Notes under the pieces: model-generated
Told to the model about the DNA's origin: nothing
What the model saw: only the letters and a program-made list of their open reading frames with translations
Database searches by the model: none
Position numbers and translations under genes: made by a program
Part shown: positions 52,104 to 59,550 of the stretch, in pieces
Layout of the letters: each line of letters opens with the position of its first letter
Position numbering within the stretch: the first letter of the stretch is position 1
Assembly (NCBI RefSeq): GCF_026151165.2
Contig: NZ_CP117849.1
Location: 3,968,001 to 4,032,000, forward strand
Source of the DNA: Cryobacterium sp. SO2
Lineage (GTDB): Bacteria > Actinomycetota > Actinomycetes > Actinomycetales > Microbacteriaceae
Length of the DNA stretch: 64,000 nucleotides
Reading direction: 5' to 3'

Positions 52104-52436
52104 GGGGTGGGCTCTCCTGGTGAATGCGATGCTGCATGGATGGCGCTGCTGCGCGCTTGCTGACTGCGCCTTGCTGACTGCGCGGTTTGGCGTGCCGGCC
52201 GGACCGGCTCACAGTGAACCGGCCCAACGGCACGACTTCAGTCTGCTCCGGTGCATCGAACCGGGCGTCCACCTTTCGTGGCAACCTGTCCGTACCGCGG
52301 CGGGCGCGGTTTCGCCGGCTCCCGGGCGCGCCGTACTGCGAACGCAGTACACCGAGCACCCACGCCCGCGGGCAGACGCGGCCCGGAACGGTTGACAGAA
52401 TAGGGTCGAGCCCCATTCTGCGGGCGGGAGGACTCC
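52104..52436. other. 333-bp divergent promoter region of ABC exporter and two-component system
   Basis: No credible gene. It holds an 18-bp perfect palindrome at 52333-52350 and a near-tandem CTTGCTGACTGCG repeat at about 52157-52184. The palindrome is a good candidate target of the response regulator at 53762. Confidence 0.55.
52333..52350. promoter_or_regulatory. 18-bp perfect palindrome, candidate response-regulator site
   Basis: GTACTGCG and CGCAGTAC flank AA. It lies 87 bp before the histidine kinase start and about 230 bp from the ABC ATPase start. NarL-type regulators bind such inverted repeats. The target assignment is by position. Confidence 0.5.
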
Positions 52437-53765
52437 ATGCTCAGCCAGCGCGACCACGAACCGGACAGCCGCACGCGGCGCGCGCCGGCGACACCGTCCG
52501 AGCGCCGGCAGCATGAGGGGGACCCGGCCGAACGCAGCTTCTCGCCGCTCGCCAGGCTGCCGCTGTGGCTGCGCCACGTGATCCCGGTGCTGCTCGTGCT
52601 CGGCCCCAGCATCGCCCGCACCGACTTCAGCGGCAACTTCGCCTCGAGCCCGGCCGCCGCGCTCCTGGTGCTGGTCTCCGCCGGTTCCGTGCTGCTGCGC
52701 CGGCGCGCGCCTCTACTGGGCGCCTCAGCAGCCGTCATCGCCTGCGTTCTCGGCGTTGCAGTCGACGGACCGGTCATCTCCTACCTGATTGCGGTGTTGA
52801 TTGGTGTGTTCGCTGTGGCGCGCTGGCTCCCCCGGCGCACCTCACTGCTCTTTTCCGGCGCCACGGCGCTCCTGCTGGCCGCCGCCACCCTCGCCTTCGT
52901 CAATTCGCCCTGGAACGATGCCCGCGCAATGGTGCAGCTGGCGGCGTTCGTGGGTTTCGCCACCGCCGCCGGCGACGCCAACCGGTCGCACGCCGCCTAC
53001 ATCCGCGGCATCACCGACCGGGCTCGTCGCGCCGAGGAGACCAAGGAGTCCGAGGCGCTGCGCCGTGTGGCCGAGGAGCGTCTGCGCATCGCCCGTGACC
53101 TGCACGATCTGCTCGCCCACCAGATCGCGGTCATCAACCTGCACTCCAGCGTCGCCTCGCAGGCGCTGCCCGACCGGCCGGACGACGCCGAGAAGTCCCT
53201 GGCCACCATCCGCGAGGCCGCCCGCAGCGTGCTGGGCGAGATCGGCAGCCTGCTCAACGTGCTGCGCGCCACGGATGCCGGCGCCACGGGCCTCGCCACG
53301 GCGCCCGTCGCCGGGCTCGCCGACCTCGAGGCGCTGCTCATCGATTTCGAGCGCAGCGGCTTGCAGGTGGACCACCGGGTGGCCGGCACCCCCAGGCCGC
53401 TGCCCGCCGCCGTCGATATGGTCGCGTTTCGAGTGGTGCAGGAGGCGCTGACCAACGCGCACAAGCACGGCGCAGACCATTCTGCGCTGCTCCACCTGGA
53501 CTACCAGGCGGATGCGGTCGAGATCACGGTGACCAACACCGTGGCCGCGCCGCCGCGCCCCGGCTCCGCGGCAGCGGAGACCGCCGCCTCCGCCGGTGCC
53601 GGGCACGGCCTGCTCGGAGCCAGGGAACGGGTGGGCTCGGTGGCCGGCCGCCTCACCGCTGCCAGGGGACCCGGCCCGGTCTTCAGGTTCACCGCCCTGT
53701 TGCCCACCAACGAGCCTGGCGTGCCCGGCCCGCTCCCCCGCTCCTCAACGAATGGTGCCCCATGA
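52437..53765 (+). CDS. Sensor histidine kinase (HisKA_3/NarL type)
   Basis: A 442-aa protein with about five N-terminal helices (residues 40-180), then a HisKA_3 domain with His223 in RDLHDLLAHQIAVINLH and an HATPase domain (VQEALTNAHKHG, GHGLLGARERVGSVAG). It phosphorylates the NarL-type regulator encoded next, with an ATGA overlap. It is divergent from the MacB-like exporter, so it probably senses an envelope-active compound the exporter removes. No large sensory domain outside the membrane. Confidence 0.9.
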   Translation: MLSQRDHEPDSRTRRAPATPSERRQHEGDPAERSFSPLARLPLWLRHVIPVLLVLGPSIARTDFSGNFASSPAAALLVLVSAGSVLLRRRAPLLGASAAVIACVLGVAVDGPVISYLIAVLIGVFAVARWLPRRTSLLFSGATALLLAAATLAFVNSPWNDARAMVQLAAFVGFATAAGDANRSHAAYIRGITDRARRAEETKESEALRRVAEERLRIARDLHDLLAHQIAVINLHSSVASQALPDRPDDAEKSLATIREAARSVLGEIGSLLNVLRATDAGATGLATAPVAGLADLEALLIDFERSGLQVDHRVAGTPRPLPAAVDMVAFRVVQEALTNAHKHGADHSALLHLDYQADAVEITVTNTVAAPPRPGSAAAETAASAGAGHGLLGARERVGSVAGRLTAARGPGPVFRFTALLPTNEPGVPGPLPRSSTNGAP

Positions 53766-54433
53766 TCTCCGTAGTCCTCGCCGACGATCAGTCCCTGATC
53801 CGCACGGCGGTGGCCGAACTCGTCTCGCACGAGGAGGGCTTCAGCGTGGCCGGGCAGGCCGGGAACGGGCGTGAGGCCGTGGAGCTGGTGCGCCAGAGCC
53901 GCCCGGACATCGTGCTGATGGACATCCGGATGCCCGTGATGGACGGCATCCAGGCGACTGCGGCGATCTGCGCCGACCCGGACCTGGCGGCGACCCGCAT
54001 CATCGTGCTCACCACCTTTGAGGAGGACGAGTACGTGCTGCAGGCCCTGCGGGCGGGGGCGAGCGGGTTCGTCGGTAAGGGCACTGAGGCGGCCGACCTG
54101 ATGAACGCCATCCGCACCGTGCACGGCGGCGACGCGTTGCTCTCGCCGCGCGCCACGAAGGCGCTGATCGACCGGTACACCGCCCCCGCCGAGCCCGCTG
54201 CTCTGGCGGTGCCGGCCGCGCTGGCGCTGCTCACCGAGCGGGAGCGGGAGATCCTGCTGCTCGTGGGCCGCGGGCACGCCAACGGCGCCATCGCCGACGA
54301 GCTGGTGATCTCTCCGCACACCGCCAAGACCCATGTGAACCGGATGATGACCAAGCTCGGCGCGCACGACCGCGCCCAGCTCGTGATCATCGCCTACGAG
54401 TCGGGCCTGCTGGTGCCCGGCGCGCGCCCCTAG
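53762..54433 (+). CDS. NarL/FixJ-type response regulator
   Basis: A 223-aa protein. The receiver domain has Asp8/Asp9 and phosphoacceptor Asp54 (IVLMDIRMP). The C-terminal LuxR helix-turn-helix includes LTEREREILLLVGRGHANGAIADELVI with SPHTAKTHVNRMMTKLG. It overlaps the kinase gene by ATGA. It probably controls the divergent ABC exporter through the palindrome at 52333-52350. A tandem family E palindrome follows its stop. Confidence 0.92.
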   Translation: MISVVLADDQSLIRTAVAELVSHEEGFSVAGQAGNGREAVELVRQSRPDIVLMDIRMPVMDGIQATAAICADPDLAATRIIVLTTFEEDEYVLQALRAGASGFVGKGTEAADLMNAIRTVHGGDALLSPRATKALIDRYTAPAEPAALAVPAALALLTEREREILLLVGRGHANGAIADELVISPHTAKTHVNRMMTKLGAHDRAQLVIIAYESGLLVPGARP

Positions 54434-54480
54434 CCCCGCACCACACCCGAGTCCGCGCCTGCCGCGTCACTGGCTGCAGT

Positions 54481-54536
54481 GACTGGCCCAGTTTTGCTAG
54501 TCCAGCCGGCCGCGGACTAGCGAAAGTGGGCCAGTC
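54481..54536. repeat. Nested palindrome family E, copy 1
   Basis: A 56-bp palindrome: 23-bp arms beginning GACTGGCCCA with two symmetric mismatches, around loop AGCCGGCCGC. The inner stem is GCTAGTCC/GGACTAGC. It lies between the response regulator and the convergent SDR gene. A second copy starts 17 bp later. Confidence 0.82.
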
Positions 54537-54553
54537 ATCCCACCCAAGTTCGG

Positions 54554-54609
54554 GACTGGCCCATTTTTGCTAGTCCAGCCGGCCGCGCACTAGCGAAAGT
54601 GGGCCAGTC
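54554..54609. repeat. Nested palindrome family E, copy 2
   Basis: Direct repeat of 54481-54536 with three substitutions. Two head-to-tail copies separated by 17 bp sit in one convergent gap, as the two family A copies do in theirs. Confidence 0.82.
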
Positions 54610-54648
54610 ACAAGGGGGGGGCATGGGGCGGCGCGCGGGCCGCAGGCG

Positions 54649-55683
54649 CTACCTGCCGACGAGGCCCTTGCGCACCATGCTCTCAGCCGCGGCGGCGATC
54701 GCGCCACGAGCGCCGCGTGGGCTCCAGCCGAGCACGCGGCGGGCCTTCGCGTTGGAGGTCTTCTTGGCGTAGCCCAGGTCGGGCACTGTCGAGCGGAACC
54801 GCGCGGAGAACAGGGCCGCCACCCGCACCACGAGGTTCGGAATGGTGCGCGTGGGCACCTGGGCCGCTGCGCCGCCCACTGCGGCGCGGATCGTGGCGCC
54901 GATGTCGTTCAGCTCGATCGCCGGGCCGTTGGAGATCAGGAAACGCTGGCCAGCAGCATCCGCCGCCGTCATCGCCAGGATGTGCGCGGAGGCGACATCC
55001 CGCACGTCGACGATGGGGATGAAGATATGCGGGAAAGCGGGCATGGCGCCGTTCAGCATCGACTGCACGATGTGGTTCGAGCCGGAGATGTCGTTGCCCA
55101 TGACAGGCCCCATGACCGCAACGGGCAGCAGTGTGACCAGCTCCATTTCGCCGCCCTCACTGGCAATGAAGTCCCAGGCGGCGCGCTCGGACAGGGTCTT
55201 GCTTTTGCCGTAGGCGTCGACGCCTGGTCCGTCGAGCACTGTCCAGTCGGCCTCCGTGAAGACGTGATCGTTGTGCGGATGGCCCCAGCTGACGGCGTGG
55301 AACGCAGAGGTGAGCACGACGCGCTTCACTCCCGCGTCGCGGGCCGCGCGCAGCACACGCAGAGTGCCCTCCCGGGCGGGCACGATGAGGTTGTCCTCGT
55401 TCTCAACGTGACCGGGCTGCACGGGGGATGCCACGTGCAGCACGTAGTCCATTCCGGCAACGGCATCTGCCCAGCCCTTATCGCTCAGCAGGTCGGCCTC
55501 GACGAAACTCAGGTTCTCTCCGTCGACCATCCCGGCGTCGGTGAGCACGGCGCGCACGCCGGCCTCCTTGCCCAGGGAACGCACCGTCGTGCGGACACGA
55601 TGACCTGCTTCGAGGGCCTGGAGGATGGTGTGTCCGGCGATGAAGCCGGATCCGCCGGTGATGAGTACGCGCTGCTGGGTCAT
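54649..55683 (-). CDS. NAD-dependent epimerase/dihydroflavonol-4-reductase-like SDR
   Basis: A 344-aa extended SDR: Rossmann motif VLITGGSGFIAGHTI, HVASPVQPGHVENED, the catalytic YGKSKTLSERAAW (Tyr-x3-Lys) and DVRDVASAHILAM. It reduces a carbonyl with NAD(P)H; the substrate is unknown. The start MTQQRVLITGG at 55683 is clear by homology, and the long upstream frame is spurious. An MLTR-type regulator follows 172 bp upstream on the same strand. Confidence 0.88.
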   Translation of the reverse strand: MTQQRVLITGGSGFIAGHTILQALEAGHRVRTTVRSLGKEAGVRAVLTDAGMVDGENLSFVEADLLSDKGWADAVAGMDYVLHVASPVQPGHVENEDNLIVPAREGTLRVLRAARDAGVKRVVLTSAFHAVSWGHPHNDHVFTEADWTVLDGPGVDAYGKSKTLSERAAWDFIASEGGEMELVTLLPVAVMGPVMGNDISGSNHIVQSMLNGAMPAFPHIFIPIVDVRDVASAHILAMTAADAAGQRFLISNGPAIELNDIGATIRAAVGGAAAQVPTRTIPNLVVRVAALFSARFRSTVPDLGYAKKTSNAKARRVLGWSPRGARGAIAAAAESMVRKGLVGR

Positions 55684-55855
55684 AAGTGGGTTCCTTGGTG
55701 TGGTGCGGCGGGAGCGTTCTGATTGCCGTGTTCTCATCCTGCGCACATGGCCCACGCCCAGCCAGAACCCCGTCGGTCCTGGGAGTGGGAGGGACACCCA
55801 TGGGGCCCCCTGGGCACCCGCCCGCGCCTCCGCGGCCCCGCCGCGGTCGCCGAGA

Positions 55856-56731
55856 CTAGTCCGATGCGCCGTTCGGCTGCCAGGCATCCCGATCGCGCGG
55901 GTGATCCAGGGCGGGCAGGGTGTACGACGCCAGCAGCGCGAGTTTGTCGGCACTGCTCGTGCCCGGCTGGGCGTGGTAGATCACCAGCAACTGGCCGGCG
56001 GTGCCCGTGATCGCCAGCTTCTCCCTGAACAACTCGAGCTCGCCAACCTCGGGATGGTTCATCAGCATCGAGGCTCCCTCGTAACGGGCGACGTCATGGC
56101 GCGCCCACAGCTCGCGGAACAGCGGGCTCGCGAGCGACAACCGCCCGACCAGGTCGACGGCGCGGGGGTCGTCGATCTCGGTGCCGATCGACTGGCGGAA
56201 TCCAGCGACGACAAAGGCGGCAGCGGTGGTCCAGTCAGGGAAGAGGTCTTGCTCGGCCGGGTCGAGGAACAGGTCACGCATCCGGTTGCCACCCGCAATC
56301 AGTCGGGGCGAGAGCGCGGCGGCGAGGGGGTTCGCCGCGAGCACGTCGAAGTAACGGCCCTCGACGAACACCGGCAGCTGAAGCGTGTCGATCAGTGAGC
56401 GGATGCCCACCGGCACGCTCTCCGCCCGCGACCGCCGTCGTGAGGGCCGGGGCCGGTCATCGCCGAGCGACAACAGGTAGTCGACGCCGGACGCGTCCAA
56501 CTGCAGCACTCGCGCGATGGACTCGAGCACCTGCGTGGACGGGTTGCGGTCGCGGCCCTGCTCGAGGCGCAGGTAGTAGTCGGCACTGATGCCGGCGAGC
56601 ATCGCCACCTCTTCACGGCGGAGGCCGGGTACGCGGCGCACCCCCAGCACCGGGATGCCCACGTGTTCGGGCGTGACGAGTTCGCGGCGCGCGCGGAGGT
56701 AGCCTCCCAGGAGGTTCGGCGCGGAGGTCAT
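55856..56731 (-). CDS. Helix-turn-helix regulator with MmyB-like ligand-binding domain
   Basis: A 291-aa protein. The helix-turn-helix has GLRREEVAMLAGISADYYLRLEQGRDRNPS and the C-terminal MLTR domain has NPLAAALSPRLIAGGNRMRDLF and DPRAVDLVGRLSLASPLF. It is the second such regulator in the window, and again lies beside an NAD(P)-dependent oxidoreductase (the SDR at 54649). It probably controls that gene. Start ATG 56731 follows the domain boundary. Confidence 0.87.
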   Translation of the reverse strand: MTSAPNLLGGYLRARRELVTPEHVGIPVLGVRRVPGLRREEVAMLAGISADYYLRLEQGRDRNPSTQVLESIARVLQLDASGVDYLLSLGDDRPRPSRRRSRAESVPVGIRSLIDTLQLPVFVEGRYFDVLAANPLAAALSPRLIAGGNRMRDLFLDPAEQDLFPDWTTAAAFVVAGFRQSIGTEIDDPRAVDLVGRLSLASPLFRELWARHDVARYEGASMLMNHPEVGELELFREKLAITGTAGQLLVIYHAQPGTSSADKLALLASYTLPALDHPRDRDAWQPNGASD

Positions 56732-56815
56732 GGGTCCACCGTAATCCGGGTGGGCGGGTTCATGACTGGCCCTGGTACTCCCATGATGCGGATGCATGGG
56801 CGCCGGCTGGGCCCC

Positions 56816-57388
56816 TCAGCGGTAGTGCTGCTCGCCGCGGGCGGCCTTCTCGATCACGTCCTGGATGCGGGCTGCCCGCACCGCGGGCGTCTTGATGCTG
56901 TTCAGGCGGAAGTAGATGCGGAACCGCTCGACCTTGCTGAGCCCGGCGACGAACGCGGCGGCCACCGGGTCGGCGTCCAGCGCCGCCTGCAGGTCGGGTG
57001 GCGCCACGGCGTCCTTCTGCCGGTAGGCGGCGTCCCACCGGCCATCAGCCTGGGCCCGCTCGATCTCGGCGAGCCCGGCCGGGCGCATCCGGCCCTCGTT
57101 GATGAGCCTGGCCACATGCTCGCGGTTGATCTGCGACCACGGGCTGTTCTTGCGCCGGGGCGAGAAGCCGGTGAGCGTGTAGTCGTCGTCCAGCCGGTTG
57201 GTCTGGCCGTCGATCCAGCCGTAGCAGAGCGCCACATCCAGCGCCTCCGACCAGGTCATGCCCGAAGCCTTGGAGGATTTCTTGCGCAGCTTCAGGCGCA
57301 CGCCGCCGTCATCCGGCTCCCCGGCCAGGTAGGTTTCCCACTCCTCGACGGTGAGGTCGAGGACGACCCGGTCTGCCATGCCCACCAT
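56816..57388 (-). CDS. YdeI/OmpD-associated family protein
   Basis: A 190-aa protein with the YdeI pattern: WSEALDVALCYGWIDGQTNRL, FSPRRKNSPWSQINREHVARLI and a C-terminal YdhG-like IYFRLNSIKTPAVRAARIQDVI. The family is annotated as bacteriocin-protection in enterics, but in actinobacteria its role is untested. ATG 57388 or 57379 are both possible. A 26-bp palindrome (57389-57414) abuts the start, suggesting an operator there. Confidence 0.78.
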   Translation of the reverse strand: MVGMADRVVLDLTVEEWETYLAGEPDDGGVRLKLRKKSSKASGMTWSEALDVALCYGWIDGQTNRLDDDYTLTGFSPRRKNSPWSQINREHVARLINEGRMRPAGLAEIERAQADGRWDAAYRQKDAVAPPDLQAALDADPVAAAFVAGLSKVERFRIYFRLNSIKTPAVRAARIQDVIEKAARGEQHYR

Positions 57389-57414
57389 GCGCCCAGTTTA
57401 CGTAAACCGGGCGC
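57389..57414. promoter_or_regulatory. 26-bp palindrome at the YdeI-like gene start
   Basis: GCGCCC-A-GTTTAC/GTAAAC-C-GGGCGC pairs fully apart from one symmetric A/C mismatch. The centre GTTTACGTAAAC is AT-rich. The position, directly upstream of ATG 57388, suits an operator overlapping the promoter. Confidence 0.5.
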
Positions 57415-57584
57415 GCCGGCCGAGCCTCAGCTGCGACAGTGCTGCGAGATCCGCGCAGGATCCGTGCGCAGCGGCGCAAACCTGCTGACTTTGCATCGGC
57501 CGCGGCGTAGCATCGGCCGTGGCGGGCGCCGCAGTCGGCATCGGTAAGGGCCTGTGCCCGGTCTCCGCGTTGGGATGGTTTCAG

Positions 57585-58007
57585 ATGATGAACATGACCA
57601 TGCAGATGATGGAAATGCACATGAAGGACATGCCCATGCAGGGCATGGACATGATGATGATGCAGGAGTGTATCGAGGCCTGCTCAGCCTGCGAGCAGGC
57701 CTGCACCATGTGCGCCGACTCGATGATGGGCGACGACATGGCGATGGCGCGGAGCATGTGCGCGACCATGTCCGACATGGCCGGCACGATGATGCGGGCG
57801 ATGCTCCGCCCGAACGGGATGCACATGGACAGCATGATGGCGATGCACATGGCCACCATGACCATGGCGACGGCATGCGCCGAGGAGTGCATGAAGTACG
57901 CCGGCATGAGCGAAGACGCCCGGATGTGCGCCGAGGCGTGCCGTCAGTGCGCGATGTGCTGCCAGAAGATGATGGACGCGATGAAGGGGATGATGACGGC
58001 GAGCTGA
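57585..58007 (+). CDS. Met-rich, 13-cysteine copper-storage-like (Csp/DUF326) protein
   Basis: A 140-aa protein with 43 Met and 13 Cys. The Cys pattern ECIEACSACEQACTMC and RMCAEACRQCAMCC sits on predicted helices like the four-helix-bundle copper storage proteins, whose Csp1 also uses 13 Cys to hold Cu(I) inside. The N-terminal 28 residues are almost alternating Met (MMNMTMQMMEMHMKDMPM), possibly a further soft-metal site. ATG 57585 is chosen; the earlier GTG at 57519 would add non-Met-rich residues. No signal peptide is seen, so it is probably cytoplasmic. Confidence 0.75.
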   Translation: MMNMTMQMMEMHMKDMPMQGMDMMMMQECIEACSACEQACTMCADSMMGDDMAMARSMCATMSDMAGTMMRAMLRPNGMHMDSMMAMHMATMTMATACAEECMKYAGMSEDARMCAEACRQCAMCCQKMMDAMKGMMTAS

Positions 58008-58047
58008 CGGCGAGCTGACTCAGCGGACGCTGAGCGGCGAACGCTGA

Positions 58048-58401
58048 CTAGATACGCACGACGCTGACGCGGCTGCGGCCGCTCGCGAGCACGTTGTAGA
58101 CGGAGTGCAGGGCCACCGGCGCTCCGGCGACGAGGTGCGCCGTCAGGTCGGCGTGGTTCCACACCCAGACCGTCTCGGGGCCACCGTCGGAGTCGTCGTG
58201 CTCCAGCTCCTGTCCCACCAGGGCGATTCCGATCCAGCCGTCGGTCGTCGCGCGCAGCACGATGCCGTCGACCCACTTGCTCGGCGTGGCATCGCCCACT
58301 CGCACGTGGATGGGCCGTGTCGCGTGGCCGGCCCCGTGATTGACGCAGCCGTCGGCACCCGTGTGGTTGCACTGCAGGATGTGCAGCGGTTGCGTGATCA
58401 T
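58048..58401 (-). CDS. Hypothetical protein
   Basis: A 117-aa soluble protein from ATG 58401, preceded by an excellent AAGGAGGTTCAC. Features are three Cys/His-bearing residues near the N-terminus (LQCNHTGADGCVNHGAGH) and a beta-rich rest (KWVDGIVLRATTDGWIGIALVG). I recognise no family. It lies between the copper-storage-like gene (convergent) and the ACR3-like gene, so metal or oxyanion stress is a contextual guess only. Confidence 0.65.
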   Translation of the reverse strand: MITQPLHILQCNHTGADGCVNHGAGHATRPIHVRVGDATPSKWVDGIVLRATTDGWIGIALVGQELEHDDSDGGPETVWVWNHADLTAHLVAGAPVALHSVYNVLASGRSRVSVVRI

Positions 58402-58465
58402 GTGAACCTCCTTCACGAGAGTCGTGCGGTCGTTGCCTCGAGTGTAGGTTCGCGATTTTGCGCTG

Positions 58466-59509
58466 TCACGGGCCGGCGTCACAGAACGAAACACAGGCCG
58501 CCGCCCGTGCCGGATGCTGGCCGGGCACGAGCCGCGGTACCAGGCGCACCAGGATCACCATGCCGACGAGCTCGACGAGGGTCTGGGTCACCACGGCCAG
58601 CGGCGCCAGGGCCAGAGACGCCGGCAGGGCGAGGGCCAGCGGCAGCACCACGAGCGAGTTGCGGGTGCTGCCGCTGAAGACGACGGCGCGCGCCGCAGGC
58701 GCATCCAGCCGGGCCAGCCGGGCCGCAAGCACGCCCACCGCGACCATCACGATCAGGAAGGCCAAGTAGATCGGCACGACGGCGAGCAGCGCCCCGGCCT
58801 GGGCGCCCACGGCGGCGATCTGGGAGCCGACGACGGCAGCGAGGGTGGCCATCATGAGCGGCACCATGAGCGCCTGCATCGTGGCGGCGACGCCGATGGC
58901 GGCCCGGGCCAGGCGCGGGGTGGGGGCTGCAGCGGCGGATGCCCGCCGTGCGAGCCGTTGCACGACGGCCGCGGCGGCCAGGGGCAGCACGATAAGCACC
59001 AGGAAGGCCTCGAGGAACGGGCCGATCTCGATCACCGCGACCGCGTCGGCGCCGGCGATCAGCAGCAGGTAGGCCGGCAGGAGCACGATCTGCAGCAGCA
59101 TCAGCAACGGCGTGGCAGCCAACAGCTTGTCACGTGCGCCGCCGGCCAGCCCGGTGAACACGATCACGTAGTCCACACACGGGGTGAGCAGCACGAGCAG
59201 CACGCCGAGGAGCAGAGCCTGGTCTGTGGCCACGAAGCGGCTGAGACCGTAGACCACGACGGGCGCGAGAACGAAGTTGACCAGTAGCACGGCGCCCAGG
59301 AACCGCAGGTCGCGGAATGATCGGCCCAGGTCGGCTAACGGCACGCCCAGGAACGTCGCGAAGAGCAGCAGCCCGAGCACCGGGGTGATGGTGAGCGACA
59401 GCGCCGGCGCGATGGCCGGCGCCAGCCATCCGGCGAGCGCCCCGAACCCGATCGCGGCCAGGTACAGACCCACCTGCCGGCGCTCCATGCGGTGCACGAT
59501 CCCGGTCAT
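58466..59509 (-). CDS. ACR3-like arsenite / bile-acid:sodium symporter superfamily carrier
   Basis: A 347-aa protein with about ten helices. The ACR3 hallmark TPCVDYVIVFTGLAGG, with the conserved Cys after TP, and SGSTRNSLVVLPLAL in a late helix support an arsenite or other oxyanion efflux role. No arsR or arsC neighbours. The C-terminus ends in Cys-rich ACVSFCDAGP. Start ATG 59509 is acceptable but an internal Met after residue 7 is possible. Confidence 0.8.
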   Translation of the reverse strand: MTGIVHRMERRQVGLYLAAIGFGALAGWLAPAIAPALSLTITPVLGLLLFATFLGVPLADLGRSFRDLRFLGAVLLVNFVLAPVVVYGLSRFVATDQALLLGVLLVLLTPCVDYVIVFTGLAGGARDKLLAATPLLMLLQIVLLPAYLLLIAGADAVAVIEIGPFLEAFLVLIVLPLAAAAVVQRLARRASAAAAPTPRLARAAIGVAATMQALMVPLMMATLAAVVGSQIAAVGAQAGALLAVVPIYLAFLIVMVAVGVLAARLARLDAPAARAVVFSGSTRNSLVVLPLALALPASLALAPLAVVTQTLVELVGMVILVRLVPRLVPGQHPARAAACVSFCDAGP

Positions 59510-59550
59510 GCTCCCACCCTAGGGGCGGGTGCAGAATGCGGTGGGCGAGG

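Noticed and set aside
54481..54609. Possible CRISPR-like repeat pair
   Set aside because: Only two 56-bp units with a 17-bp spacer, each a palindrome, and no cas gene in the window.
57554..58018. His/Asp-rich ORF in a second frame of the Met-rich gene (HGHAHAGHGHDDD-like)
   Set aside because: It is the frame shadow of ATG-rich codons in the copper-storage-like gene; its latter half is Arg-rich noise and no ribosome site supports it.
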